A stretch of 64,000 nt of DNA from Pacificitalea sp040119125 (GTDB lineage Bacteria > Pseudomonadota > Alphaproteobacteria > Rhodobacterales > Rhodobacteraceae): assembly GCA_040119125.1 (NCBI GenBank), contig JBEDTR010000011.1, forward strand, positions 237,108 to 301,107, given 5' to 3'. A model generated the notes under the pieces. That model saw only the letters and a program-made list of their open reading frames with translations, ran no database searches and was not told where the DNA came from. Positions 8,286 to 17,575 of this stretch are shown piece by piece (position 1 is the stretch's first letter; each line of letters begins with the position of its first letter). Made by a program: the position numbers and the translations under genes.

Positions 8286-9785
8286 TTACAGCAGGCTTCC
8301 TTGCTCGGGCGGCGTGCCGGGGCCCTTGGTGGTCTTACGCGCGGGTTTCGCGGCTGCGCCTCCCAGACGGAAACGACCATCGGCGAATTCGATGTCCAGC
8401 GCTCCGGCCTCGCGGGCGCGGGCGGCGGTGGTCACGACCTCCTCGCCTGCGCGCACGACCGCGTAACCGCGCCGCAGGGTTGCTTTATAGCCCAGCGTCT
8501 GACGCAGGCGTTCCACAGCGTCGAACCGCTCGCGCCGGACCGTGACACCCTGCACAAACCCCTGATCCAGCCGCGCGCTTAGCAGCGCCAGATCGCGCGA
8601 TGCCTGCATCCGGCCACGGTCCACCAATTGCGGGCGCAGACGCAGCGCGCAGCTTTCATAGCTCCGCCGGGCCTCGGCCACCTGCCGCCGCAACAGACCG
8701 GGACGCAGCGCGGCGGCGCGGTCCGACAGGGTCAGCTTGCGCCGCTGGACCGAGGCTTTCAGCGCCGCAGGCAGCCGGTCGGCCCATAGATCGAACCGCT
8801 GTTGCGCCTGACCTACCAGCATTTCAGGGCGGGGCAGGGCGCGGGCCAGATCGCGCAGGCGCTGACCCCGATCCCCGATCATCCGGGCGGCGGCGCGGCT
8901 CAGCCGACCTTCGCATTCGCTGACGCTCGCCATCAATTCCAGCCGCACCGGCACCGCCATTTCGGCAGCAGCCGTCGGGGTGGGCGCGCGACGGTCCGCG
9001 GCATGGTCGATCAGCGTGGTATCGGTCTCATGGCCCACAGCAGAAATCAGCGGGATGGCGGAGGCCGCCGCCGCGCGCACCACGTTTTCTTCGTTAAAGC
9101 CCCAAAGATCCTCGATCGAGCCGCCACCCCGCGCGACGATCAGCAGATCAGGCCGGGGCAGCGCGCCGCCGGGCGTCATGCGGTTGAACCCCTCAATCGC
9201 CGCCGTCACCTGCGCCGCGCAGGCCTGCCCCTGCACCGCCACCGGCCAGACCAGAACCTTGCGCGGGAATCGGTCGCGCAGCCGGTGCAGAATGTCACGG
9301 ATCACGGCCCCCGACGGCGACGTCACCACGCCGATCACCTCGGGCAGATAGGGCAAGGCGCGCTTGCGCTCTGGATCGAACAGCCCTTCGGAGGCAAGCA
9401 TCTGACGCCGCTTTTCCAGCATGGCCATCAGCGCACCCATGCCAGCGGGGGCGATATCCTCGATCACGATCTGATATTTCGACTGACCGCCGAATGTGGT
9501 CAGGCGACCGGTGGCGATGACCTCCATGCCTTCCTCTGGCGGGGTGGTCAGACGACTGGCGACGCCTTTCCAGATCACCCCGGACAGGACCGAGCGGTCG
9601 TCTTTGAGATCCAGATACACATGGCCAGAGCGCGGACGGCTGACGCGACCAATCTCGCCACGCACGCGGATATGGGAAAACTCCCCTTCGATGGTGCGCT
9701 TGATCGCGCCCGAGATCTCGGTGACCGAGAATTCCGGCGCATTGCCACCGGTCTCGGCGGCATCGTCGTCGATCAGATCGGACAT
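8286..9785 (-). CDS. xseA: Exodeoxyribonuclease VII large subunit
   Basis: XseA is the catalytic subunit of exonuclease VII, which with several XseB subunits degrades single-stranded DNA in the cytoplasm. The 499-residue protein has the N-terminal OB-fold (about residues 18-115, with VRGEIGRVSRPRSGHVYLDLKD), the catalytic region with VARGGGSIEDLWGFNEE and AVGHETDTTLIDHAADRRAPTPTAAAE, a long coiled-coil middle, and a C-terminal segment (GYKATLRRGYAVVR). The last 20 residues are Lys/Pro-rich. It is divergent from purD across 86 bp, a frequent pairing in Rhodobacterales. xseB is not in the window. Confidence 0.97.
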   Translation of the reverse strand: MSDLIDDDAAETGGNAPEFSVTEISGAIKRTIEGEFSHIRVRGEIGRVSRPRSGHVYLDLKDDRSVLSGVIWKGVASRLTTPPEEGMEVIATGRLTTFGGQSKYQIVIEDIAPAGMGALMAMLEKRRQMLASEGLFDPERKRALPYLPEVIGVVTSPSGAVIRDILHRLRDRFPRKVLVWPVAVQGQACAAQVTAAIEGFNRMTPGGALPRPDLLIVARGGGSIEDLWGFNEENVVRAAAASAIPLISAVGHETDTTLIDHAADRRAPTPTAAAEMAVPVRLELMASVSECEGRLSRAAARMIGDRGQRLRDLARALPRPEMLVGQAQQRFDLWADRLPAALKASVQRRKLTLSDRAAALRPGLLRRQVAEARRSYESCALRLRPQLVDRGRMQASRDLALLSARLDQGFVQGVTVRRERFDAVERLRQTLGYKATLRRGYAVVRAGEEVVTTAARAREAGALDIEFADGRFRLGGAAAKPARKTTKGPGTPPEQGSLL

Positions 9786-9871
9786 AGGGGGCCTGCTTTG
9801 CTTGTCTCGCCTCGCGGCTGACCTTAGAACGCGCGCAACCTGAGTGAAAGCGGCAGCAAAGGGCGCAAGCG

Positions 9872-11137
9872 ATGAACATCCTTCTTCTGGGGGCGGGCGG
9901 GCGTGAACATGCGCTGGCTTGGGCCATCAAGCAGAACCCCAAATGCGACCGGCTGATCGTGGCGCCGGGCAATGCCGGGATCGCCGCGCTGGCGGAATGC
10001 GCTGATCTCGACATCCTCGATCCGGCGGCGGTGGTGCAATTTGCGACCGATATGGCGGTGGATTTCGTGGTGATCGGCCCCGAAGCGCCGCTGGCCGCAG
10101 GCGTGGCCGATGAACTCGACGCGGCGGGTATCCTCGTCTTTGGTCCGTCGCAGGCGGCGGCACAGCTCGAAGCGTCCAAGCGATTCACCAAGGAGGTCTG
10201 CGATGCGGCATCGGCGCCCACCGCGGCTTGGGCCCGGTTCGACGCCGCCGAGCCTGCGAAAGCCTATCTGCGGGAGCAAGGCGCCCCCATTGTCGTGAAG
10301 GCCGATGGCCTCGCCGCGGGCAAGGGCGTGATCGTGGCGGAAACGCTGGACCAAGCGCTCGACGCCGTAGACGACATGTTCGGCGGTGAGTTTGGCGCGG
10401 CGGGCGCTGAGGTGGTGATCGAAGAATTCATGACCGGCGAAGAAGCGAGCTTTTTCGTGCTGTGCGACGGCGAAACCGTGCTGCCCATCGGCACGGCGCA
10501 GGACCATAAACGCGTGGGCGAAGGCGACACCGGCCCCAACACCGGCGGTATGGGCGCGTATTCCCCCGCGCCGATCATGGATGACGCGGTGACCGAGGCC
10601 GCGCTGGCCCAGATCATTCGTCCGACCATGGCCGAAATGGCCCGTCGCGGCACGCCCTATAAAGGCGTGCTTTATGCCGGTCTGATGATCGAAAACGGTC
10701 AGCCCCGGCTGGTCGAATATAACGCGCGTTTCGGTGATCCCGAATGTCAGGTGCTGATGCTGCGGCTGGGCGGACAGATCCTCGATCTGCTTTTGGCCGT
10801 GGCCGAGGGACGGCTGGCCGAGGCGCGGGTGAACTGGGCGGATGACCATGCGATGACCGTGGTTCTCGCCGCTAATGGCTACCCCGGCGCCTATCAAAAG
10901 GGCAGCGAAATCCGTGGCTTGGACGTGCTTCCAGAAACCAGCAGCGAGATGACATTCCACGCGGGCACAGCCCTGAGGGATGGCGCGCTGGTCGCGACCG
11001 GGGGCCGGGTGCTTAACTGCACGGCACGGGGCGACACGTTGAGCGAAGCCCGCGATCGCGCCTATGCGCTGGTCGACGCGGTGGACTGGCCTGAGGGCTT
11101 CTGCCGCCGGGACATCGGCTGGCGCGCACTGGGGTGA
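9872..11137 (+). CDS. purD: Phosphoribosylamine-glycine ligase
   Basis: PurD (GAR synthetase) joins glycine to phosphoribosylamine using ATP, the second step of purine biosynthesis. Length is normal at 421 residues. It begins with the N-domain motif NILLLGAGGREHALAW, continues through the ATP-grasp domain (VVKADGLAAGKGV, about residues 140-155) and the signature GDTGPNTGGMGAYSPAP, and ends with the C-domain that includes EYNARFGDPECQ. The ATG is 36 bp past the last stop in its frame, with an AAGGGC upstream. No other pur genes are adjacent. Confidence 0.97.
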   Translation: MNILLLGAGGREHALAWAIKQNPKCDRLIVAPGNAGIAALAECADLDILDPAAVVQFATDMAVDFVVIGPEAPLAAGVADELDAAGILVFGPSQAAAQLEASKRFTKEVCDAASAPTAAWARFDAAEPAKAYLREQGAPIVVKADGLAAGKGVIVAETLDQALDAVDDMFGGEFGAAGAEVVIEEFMTGEEASFFVLCDGETVLPIGTAQDHKRVGEGDTGPNTGGMGAYSPAPIMDDAVTEAALAQIIRPTMAEMARRGTPYKGVLYAGLMIENGQPRLVEYNARFGDPECQVLMLRLGGQILDLLLAVAEGRLAEARVNWADDHAMTVVLAANGYPGAYQKGSEIRGLDVLPETSSEMTFHAGTALRDGALVATGGRVLNCTARGDTLSEARDRAYALVDAVDWPEGFCRRDIGWRALG

Positions 11138-11233
11138 TGGGCCGCGCTTTGAAGGGTCTCAGTCAGCGTTGATCCGCAAGCACGGGGCGAGCACCTGCTC
11201 GTCCCGATGCTGAGGGCGTCGCGCTGCGATTCA

Positions 11234-11416
11234 TCAATTCTTTTTCTTCGGCACGTCATCATGCGACGTCGAGGCGAAATCCTCCAATTCCGATTCGCTC
11301 ATCGAATCATACATGTCCTTGGACGCGCCCTGCAGGTCCTTGACCTTGGTGTCGCCGCGCTTGGCCGACAGGGCGGCACCTGCGGCTTTCTGTTGGGCTT
11401 CGGATTTGGCTGGCAT
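11234..11416 (-). CDS. DUF3008 small protein
   Basis: A 60-residue, highly charged protein beginning MPAKSEAQQKAAGAAL and ending KKKN. It matches the small DUF3008 family (MPAKSKAQQ-type N-terminus), which is widespread in proteobacteria and has no firm function. A strong AAAGGAG ribosome-binding site lies 6 bases before the ATG at 11416 and fixes the start, although the frame is open upstream. It runs in the same direction as the cold-shock gene behind it, 230 bp apart. Confidence 0.9.
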   Translation of the reverse strand: MPAKSEAQQKAAGAALSAKRGDTKVKDLQGASKDMYDSMSESELEDFASTSHDDVPKKKN

Positions 11417-11646
11417 GACCGGCTCCTTTCGCGTTGTGGATGCCCATGCAACGCGGATCGGTCGGGTCGGGTTCAGCAAGCGGATCTCCGGGCGCGGTTT
11501 CTGGCCGACTGCCGCAAAGGATCTACGAAAAACGGGGCCGTGGCCGGCCCCGAACGCCATGCTGTCATCTCGCGATCCGCCGTCCCCTAACCGGGCGGTG
11601 CCATGGACTGGCAATTGGATCGCCTAAACGCTTACCGCGCAGGGGG

Positions 11647-11853
11647 TTACAGAGCTTCAAGCTCGCTTGCCGAGGCGCGGCCATCGCGGCCTTCTCGCAG
11701 TTCGTAGCCGATCTTCTGATTGTCCGCGAGGCCGGTCATCCCGGCGCGTTCTACTGCGGAAATATGGACGAACACGTCGTTGCCGCCATCATCTGGGGCA
11801 ATGAATCCGTATCCCTTCGTGGTGTTGAACCATTTAACGGTGCCGGTCGGCAT
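11647..11853 (-). CDS. Cold-shock domain protein, CspA family
   Basis: A 68-residue single cold-shock domain that binds single-stranded RNA/DNA and acts as an RNA chaperone. RNP1 (KGYGFI) and RNP2 (VFVHIS) are intact, with GTVKWFN at the front. The length is normal. A GAAGGAGAG ribosome-binding site lies upstream, and the roughly 200-bp leader toward the ArsC-like gene is AT-richer than its surroundings, as is usual for cold-regulated csp leaders. No specific switch structure was resolved. Confidence 0.95.
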   Translation of the reverse strand: MPTGTVKWFNTTKGYGFIAPDDGGNDVFVHISAVERAGMTGLADNQKIGYELREGRDGRASASELEAL

Positions 11854-12058
11854 GCCGCCTCTCCTTCTTAGTCTCCGCCCGCAACATGCGGCGGTTCAGG
11901 TCACAGCCAGGTCTTCCAAATCGCGGCCGCCTGCGGCAAAAACCGGTAGAAAGTCTGTCGTCACCCTAAAAATCACTGCCTTTTCCGATGAAAAAAACAA
12001 GTGAATTTCTTGCAAACCGCGCAACAGGGTGGGATTTCGCCCGGAAAGGACGCATGCG

Positions 12059-12376
12059 TTGAAGATATTCGGCCTCAAGACCTGTGACACCTGCCGCAAG
12101 GCCATTCGTGCGCTGCCCCAAGCGCAATTCGTGGATATTCGCGCCGATCCTTTGCCGCGCGCCCGGTTGCAGATGGTGCACGACACGCTGGGGGCGGCAC
12201 TTCTCAACACCCGGTCCACGACATGGCGCGGCCTGTCGGAGGCAGAGCGCGCAGGCGATCCCGTCGATCTGCTCGTCGCGCATCCCGCGTTGATGAAACG
12301 CCCGCTGATCGAGGCCGATGATGGCACGCTTCACTTAGGCTGGACGCCCAAGTTTCAGGCGGAACTGGGCGTCTAG
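12059..12376 (+). CDS. ArsC/Spx-family thioredoxin-fold protein
   Basis: A 105-residue protein of the ArsC/Spx family. It starts LKIFGLKTCDTCRKA, giving a CxxC (Cys9, Cys12) at the usual place, and continues with TTWRGLSEAER and the C-terminal P-LI half. I start it at the TTG at 12059 because a GGAAAGGA ribosome-binding site lies 8 bases upstream and the family begins here; a GTG 30 bp upstream is possible. Many family members are annotated arsenate reductase, but there is no ars operon nearby, so a general thiol redox role is equally likely. It is convergent with thrS across a shared hairpin. Confidence 0.85.
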   Translation: MKIFGLKTCDTCRKAIRALPQAQFVDIRADPLPRARLQMVHDTLGAALLNTRSTTWRGLSEAERAGDPVDLLVAHPALMKRPLIEADDGTLHLGWTPKFQAELGV

Positions 12377-12401
12377 GACGGCGATCTTGCGAAACGCAAA
12401 A

Positions 12402-12425
12402 CGCCCGGAGCTTTCACTCCGGGCG
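12402..12425. terminator. Bidirectional hairpin between the ArsC-like gene and thrS
   Basis: A perfect 9-bp GC-rich inverted repeat (CGCCCGGAG / CTCCGGGCG, six-base loop) sits between two convergent stop codons. It could end transcription from both sides, although long T-runs are lacking. Confidence 0.75.
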
Positions 12426-12450
12426 TGTCGCATGTCTTGTAACTCACAGA

Positions 12451-14409
12451 TTACATGCCGCGGCGGGCCAGATCCGGGGCCAATGCCTCAGCCGCCAGAT
12501 CCGCGACGATCTCGTCGAGGCTCAGCGTCCGGCTTTGCTTTTCGCCCAGACGCCGCGCTGACACCGTGCGTTCTTCGACCTCGCGATGGCCGATGGCGAG
12601 GATCACCGGCACTTTGCCGACCGAATGCTCGCGCACCTTGTAGTTGATCTTCTCGTTGCGGGTGTCGGGCTCGGCCCGCACGCCACGGGCGCGCAGCGCG
12701 TCGACGACTTCGGCCACATAGCCATCCGCATCCGACACGATCGAGGCCACAACCACCTGACGCGGTGCCAGCCAGAAGGGCAGCTTGCCTGCGTGTTCCT
12801 CGATCAAAATCCCGATGAACCGCTCGAACGAGCCGAGAACCGCGCGGTGCAGCATGACGGGGCGATGTTTCGCGCCATCCTCACCGACATATTTCGCGTC
12901 CAGCCGTTCGGGCAGCACGAAATCCACCTGCAGCGTGCCGCATTGCCAATCCCGCCCGATTGCATCGGTCAGAACAAACTCCAGCTTCGGCCCGTAGAAT
13001 GCCCCTTCGCCGGGGTTCAGCTCGAAATCCCAGCCTGCGGCCTCGGTCGCGGAGCGCAGGGCGGTCTCGGCGCGGTCCCAAACCTCATCCGCACCGGCGC
13101 GGGTTTCAGGCCGGTCCGAGAACTTCACCTTGAAGTTCTCAAAGCCCAGATCGCCATAGATCGCGGCGAGGAATTCGATGAACTTCTTGGTTTCCGCCTC
13201 GATCTGCGGCTCGGTGCAGAAGATATGCGCATCATCCTGCGTAAAGCCCCGCACCCGCATGATCCCATGCAGCGCGCCGGACGGCTCATAGCGGTTGCAG
13301 GAGCCAAATTCCGCCATGCGCAGCGGCAGGTCGCGATAGGACTTCAGACCCTGATTATAGACCTGCACATGGCAGGGGCAGTTCATCGGCTTCAGCGCGT
13401 TGACGGCCTTCTCGCGGGCGTGCTCCTCGTCGACTTCGACGATGAACATATTCTCTTGGTATTTCTCCCAATGCCCCGAGGCTTCCCACAGCTTGCGATC
13501 CACGACCTGCGGTGTGTTCACCTCGACATAGCCACCGGCGCGTTGCTGGCGGCGCATGTAATCCTGCAACTGGGTGTAGATGGTCCAGCCGTTCGGGTGC
13601 CAGAACACCTGACCGGGGGCCTCTTCCTGCATGTGGAACAGGTCCATCTCGCGGCCCAGCTTGCGGTGATCGCGCTTGGCGGCTTCTTCCAGCATGGTTA
13701 GATGCTGCTTCAAGCCTTCTTTGTTCTGGAAGGCCACGCCATAGATCCGCTGGAGCATCGGGCGGGTGCTGTCACCGCGCCAATAGGCCCCGGCGATGGA
13801 CATCAGCCGGAACGCATCGGCAGGTACCTGACCGGTGTGCTGCAAATGCGGGCCACGGCACAGATCCTGCCAGTCACCATGCCAATACATGCGGATCGGC
13901 TCGGTGCCGGGAATGGCTTCGATCAGCTCCACCTTATAGGGCTCGCCGCTGTCCTTGTAATGCTGGATCGCGCGCGCACGGTCCCAGACCTCGGTGCGGA
14001 CCGGAGCGCGGAGATTGATGATCTCCTTCATCTTTTTCTCGATGTCGCCCAGATTTTCGGGGGTGAACGGCTCTTCGCGGTCGAAGTCGTAATACCAGCC
14101 ATTGGCGATGACCGGGCCAATCGTGACCTTCACATCGGGCCAAAGCTCCTGCACCGCGCGGGCCATGATATGCGCCAGATCATGGCGGATCAGTTCCAGC
14201 GCGGGGGCTGCGTCCTTCATGGTGAACAGCGCAATCGCGCCATTGGCCTCGATCGGCCATTGCAGATCCCAATGCTGCCCGTCGAGCTCCGCCGAAATCG
14301 CCTTTTTCGCAAGGCTGGGGGAGATTGACTGCGCCACCTCGGCGGCGGTTACGCCTGCGGGGTAATCGCGGCTCGCGCCATCAGGAAAAGTGAGTGAGAT
14401 CTGGGCCAT
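12451..14409 (-). CDS. thrS: Threonine-tRNA ligase
   Basis: Charges tRNA-Thr with threonine. The 652-residue protein has the full ThrRS order: TGS domain (about residues 1-62), the editing domain with HDLAHIMA and a later Zn/editing motif, the class-II catalytic core (motif 2 PLRMAEFGSCNRYEPSGALHG; motif 3 near the end, HRAVLGSFERFIGILIEE), and the C-terminal anticodon-binding domain. The ATG at 14409 has GAGGAGG 9 bases upstream; the frame runs on to 14520, but those residues are not conserved. No leader regulatory structure was recognised upstream. Confidence 0.97.
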   Translation of the reverse strand: MAQISLTFPDGASRDYPAGVTAAEVAQSISPSLAKKAISAELDGQHWDLQWPIEANGAIALFTMKDAAPALELIRHDLAHIMARAVQELWPDVKVTIGPVIANGWYYDFDREEPFTPENLGDIEKKMKEIINLRAPVRTEVWDRARAIQHYKDSGEPYKVELIEAIPGTEPIRMYWHGDWQDLCRGPHLQHTGQVPADAFRLMSIAGAYWRGDSTRPMLQRIYGVAFQNKEGLKQHLTMLEEAAKRDHRKLGREMDLFHMQEEAPGQVFWHPNGWTIYTQLQDYMRRQQRAGGYVEVNTPQVVDRKLWEASGHWEKYQENMFIVEVDEEHAREKAVNALKPMNCPCHVQVYNQGLKSYRDLPLRMAEFGSCNRYEPSGALHGIMRVRGFTQDDAHIFCTEPQIEAETKKFIEFLAAIYGDLGFENFKVKFSDRPETRAGADEVWDRAETALRSATEAAGWDFELNPGEGAFYGPKLEFVLTDAIGRDWQCGTLQVDFVLPERLDAKYVGEDGAKHRPVMLHRAVLGSFERFIGILIEEHAGKLPFWLAPRQVVVASIVSDADGYVAEVVDALRARGVRAEPDTRNEKINYKVREHSVGKVPVILAIGHREVEERTVSARRLGEKQSRTLSLDEIVADLAAEALAPDLARRGM

Positions 14410-14555
14410 TGCACGGCCTCCTCGTCGGTTTGGCGCCCACGGAACGCCCGGTTGCGGGTATAAGGTTCGGGGGATCAGATGCCGGTTGCGGCAGGCGCTG
14501 TCAACCGCGCCGCGCCCCACAGGTGCAGGCGGCGCAGTTGGTCAGCCGTGCCCGG

Positions 14556-15779
14556 TCAGCCGTCCCCGGTCATCGGCGACAGACCGGCGCGCATCACTGC
14601 CCGGCGCAACGGCGTCACACCGTAGAGCCCGCGCAGCCCCGCCAGCCGCAGCGCCTGCAACCCCGGCGCCCCGGATCGTGTCACCCGGTTGAACAGATCA
14701 ATCGCCTGCACCCGCAGCCCGATATCGCGCGCCCGTGCGGTGGCGTAGCGGTCCAGAACCTCCGGCGCGCCGGGATCGGGCGCCCCCTCCAGCGCCGCGA
14801 CAAGCGCCACGATGTCGTTGAGCGACGTGTTCAGCCCCTGCGCCCCGATCGGCGGCAAAACATGCGCCGCCTCGGCCACCAGCGCCACGCGCTGCGCGGT
14901 CAGCGCCTGCGCTTTCAGCCCGATAATCGGGAATATCGCGCGGCGGCTCGCCAATTCCATCGCGCCCAGCCAATCGCAGGAGCGCGCCCGCATCGCGGCG
15001 TTGAATTCCGCCTCCGGCAAACCCGCCAGCCGCACGGCCTCAGGGCCCGGGTTCATCCACACGATGGCCGATGCGGGCCTGCCGTCCAGATCAGGCAGAG
15101 GCACGGTGGTGAAGGGGCCGCCTTCCACATAGATTTCGGTCGAGGCATTGTCATGCGGCGCCTCATGGGTCGCGACGAAAGCCAGCGATTTTTGCCCATA
15201 GCGGATCAGGTCATGCCCGATCCCGGCGGCCTCGCGCACCGCGCTGTCGCGTCCATCCGCGCCGATCACCAGCCGTGCCGCGACCAAACTGCCATCCGCC
15301 AGCCGGGCGATGGCCTGCGCGTCGCGCCGCACCAGCCCGGTGACAGACGTGCCAAAGCGCAGGCTGACCGTCTCCATCCCGGCCAGCAGTTCCATCAACC
15401 CGTCCAGCACCTGCCAGTTCAGCAGGTTCCAGCCAAACGGCCCGCCCGCGGTTTCCGCGATCTCGCCCGCGTGGAATTCCCGGCTGTCGCGCACCTGCGG
15501 GCCCTGCGCCGTCGGCACCGCATCGACAATGCGCAGCACCTCCAGCGGCGTGGCCCGGCCCGCCACCCGCTCCCACAGGCCGATCTGTTCATAAAGCGCC
15601 CGCGCCGGCTGCAAAAACGCGGTCGAGCGTAGATCCGCCCCCGCATCACCGCCCCGCGTGATGGGGGCTTCGGGCGACACCAGCACCACCCGCAGCCCCT
15701 GCGCCCCCAGCGCCGCCGCCGCCGACAGGCCAGCAATGCCGCCACCGGCGATCAGGATATCGGTGTTTTGCCGTGTCAT
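14556..15779 (-). CDS. ubiH: UbiH/UbiF/COQ6-family FAD monooxygenase
   Basis: A flavin-dependent aromatic hydroxylase of ubiquinone synthesis. It has the N-terminal FAD-binding motif GGGIAGLSAA, the internal VIGADGRDSAVRE (GD-type) motif, and the third FAD motif RVALVAEAAHVLPPIGAQGLNTSLND; the last normally reads GDAAH, here AEAAH. DLRSTAF near residue 50 is typical of the family in Rhodobacterales. Length is 407 residues. The start at 15779 has GGGAG upstream and the canonical DILIAGGG N-terminus. Which ring position it hydroxylates cannot be told from sequence, so the symbol is tentative. Confidence 0.85.
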   Translation of the reverse strand: MTRQNTDILIAGGGIAGLSAAAALGAQGLRVVLVSPEAPITRGGDAGADLRSTAFLQPARALYEQIGLWERVAGRATPLEVLRIVDAVPTAQGPQVRDSREFHAGEIAETAGGPFGWNLLNWQVLDGLMELLAGMETVSLRFGTSVTGLVRRDAQAIARLADGSLVAARLVIGADGRDSAVREAAGIGHDLIRYGQKSLAFVATHEAPHDNASTEIYVEGGPFTTVPLPDLDGRPASAIVWMNPGPEAVRLAGLPEAEFNAAMRARSCDWLGAMELASRRAIFPIIGLKAQALTAQRVALVAEAAHVLPPIGAQGLNTSLNDIVALVAALEGAPDPGAPEVLDRYATARARDIGLRVQAIDLFNRVTRSGAPGLQALRLAGLRGLYGVTPLRRAVMRAGLSPMTGDG

Positions 15780-15915
15780 CGCGGCTCCCTTCATTGCCTT
15801 GTGTTGGGGTCGAGCGTTGGGCGACCACGCTGGCACAGATAGCGCGCGACCTTGCCCGCCGCCACCGCTCCCGGCTGCGTCGGCTTACCCCGGCGGGGCG
15901 GGCCGGATGGCGGGT

Positions 15916-16662
15916 TTAGCCGTCCGGTCGGATGTCGCGCAGAAACGCGGTGAGCCTATCGGTGCGGTAATGGATATGTGCGGCCTCTGTGTCCACCGGC
16001 GGCGCAAGCGGCCCCACCAGCACCGTGCGCATCCCCATATCATGGGGCACCGACAGGTTGCGCGGGTCATCTTCGAACATTGCGGCGCGGGCGGGATCGA
16101 CACCATCGGTCGCAAACACCGCCTCGAACGCCGCGCGCTGCGGTTTGGGCAGATAGCCTGCATGTTCGACCCCGTAGACCGCATCGAACACACCCGTCAG
16201 TCCGCGCGCCGCCAGCACCCGCTCCGCATAGGGTTTGGTGCCGTTCGTGTACACGATCCGCCGCCCCGGCAGCGCGCCGATTGCCGCCGCGAGCGCCGCA
16301 TCGCTGGGCAGGGCGCTCATGTCGATCTCATGCACCTCCTCCAGATAGGCGTCGGGCGCGATCCCGTGGACCTGCATCAGCCCGGCCAAGGTGGTGCCAT
16401 GCTCGGCCCAGTACAGCTTCCGCAGGCGGTCCGCCTCGGCCCGGTCCACGCCGACGCTGCGCATCACCCAATCGGTCATCTTTACCTCGATCTGGTCGAA
16501 CAGCCGGATCGCGGGCGGGTAGAGGGTATTGTCCAGATCGAACACCCAGATCCGTACATGATCGAAAGCCGCGCGCAACGCGGCGGCATCAGTAGCAGCC
16601 TGTGGGGCGGTGTCGGGTCTGGTGTCGGGATGCGGGGCGGAGAGCGGCGCGTTATCTTGCAT
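15916..16662 (-). CDS. HAD-family pyrimidine 5'-nucleotidase
   Basis: A 248-residue HAD hydrolase of the Sdt1/pyrimidine 5'-nucleotidase group. Motif I is VFDLDNTLYPP (nucleophile Asp and acid Asp), motif II IVYTNGTKPYAERVL, the motif-III lysine lies in GYLPKPQRAAFE, and motif IV is AAMFEDDPRN. A helical cap lies between motifs I and II. It probably dephosphorylates nucleoside monophosphates in the cytoplasm. The first 30 residues are a polar, non-conserved extension, so a later start is possible. It lies upstream-divergent to the GntR regulator. Confidence 0.88.
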   Translation of the reverse strand: MQDNAPLSAPHPDTRPDTAPQAATDAAALRAAFDHVRIWVFDLDNTLYPPAIRLFDQIEVKMTDWVMRSVGVDRAEADRLRKLYWAEHGTTLAGLMQVHGIAPDAYLEEVHEIDMSALPSDAALAAAIGALPGRRIVYTNGTKPYAERVLAARGLTGVFDAVYGVEHAGYLPKPQRAAFEAVFATDGVDPARAAMFEDDPRNLSVPHDMGMRTVLVGPLAPPVDTEAAHIHYRTDRLTAFLRDIRPDG

Positions 16663-16857
16663 GCCGTGACCCTAGCCCCGCGCCCTGACCGGCGCAATCG
16701 GCCCGCCCCTGGCCCTGCGGGGCCGCTGCTGGTCACGCCATGTCACACCCCGGTCGCATCGCACTGCGGCGGCTTGATCTGCCCGCCCGCCCGCCTGTAG
16801 CCTGCGCGCCTTGATCCGCGCTCCGGCGTCGGGCCACCGCAGCGGAAGGCAAAGACC

Positions 16858-17508
16858 ATGGCAGGCGCCAAATTCGTCCAGAAGGACGCCTACGGCATGA
16901 TCCTCGACGCGATCGATACCGGGCTTTACAAACCGGGCGACAGGCTGGTGGAATCCGAACTGGCCGAGCGTTTCGGCGTATCCCGCACCCCCGTCCGCGA
17001 GGCATTGCAGCGGTTGGAAACCCAGTCGCTGCTGGAACGCGATGGGCGGTCTCTCATCGTGGCATCGCTCGATCATAACCAGCTGGCGGAACTTTACGTC
17101 GTGCGCTGCGAACTCGAAGGCCTCGCCGCCCGGCTGGCGGCCCGTCACGCCACCGCCGAGGAAGTGCGCGTGCTGAGCGATATGATCGACGAAGATCACG
17201 CACTGATCCCTGACCCGAATGCGCTGGCCCGTGCCAATCGCCGGTTCCACCGCCAGATCCACCTCGCCTCGCATAACCGGTTTCTGGTGCAGCAACTCGA
17301 TCTGGTCTATCGCTCGATGGCGTTAATGGCGACCACCTCCCTCGCCGTCGAAGGCCGCAGCGAAACCGCTCTCAGCGAGCACCAAGATATCGTCGACGCC
17401 ATCCGCGCCCGTGACGAAGACGCCGCAGATGCCAGCCTGCGCAGCCATATTTCCAACGCTTTCGTGCAGCGGTTAAAGCAGGACGCGCAGAAACCTGTTG
17501 CGCCCTGA
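16858..17508 (+). CDS. GntR-family transcriptional regulator (FCD/FadR subfamily)
   Basis: A 216-residue DNA-binding regulator. The winged helix is at about residues 8-70 (ESELAERFGVSRTPVREALQRLE), followed by an FCD all-helical ligand domain (about 80-210) with the metal-site pattern seen in AN-RFHRQIHLASHN and a final histidine in EHQDIVDAI. FCD members usually sense small organic acids. The ligand is unknown and no catabolic operon is adjacent: upstream divergent is a HAD nucleotidase, downstream convergent is a glycosyltransferase. An AAGGC precedes the ATG. Confidence 0.92.
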   Translation: MAGAKFVQKDAYGMILDAIDTGLYKPGDRLVESELAERFGVSRTPVREALQRLETQSLLERDGRSLIVASLDHNQLAELYVVRCELEGLAARLAARHATAEEVRVLSDMIDEDHALIPDPNALARANRRFHRQIHLASHNRFLVQQLDLVYRSMALMATTSLAVEGRSETALSEHQDIVDAIRARDEDAADASLRSHISNAFVQRLKQDAQKPVAP

Positions 17509-17575
17509 GTAGAGCGTCCTGTCGATGTAGCCCCGAGAATGTCGCCCCCAGCGGCAGCGGAGCCTCGTCCCGGCG

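Noticed and set aside
12059..12376. Calling the ArsC-like gene an arsenate reductase
   Set aside because: There is no arsR, arsB or acr3 nearby, and many family members are not arsenate reductases.
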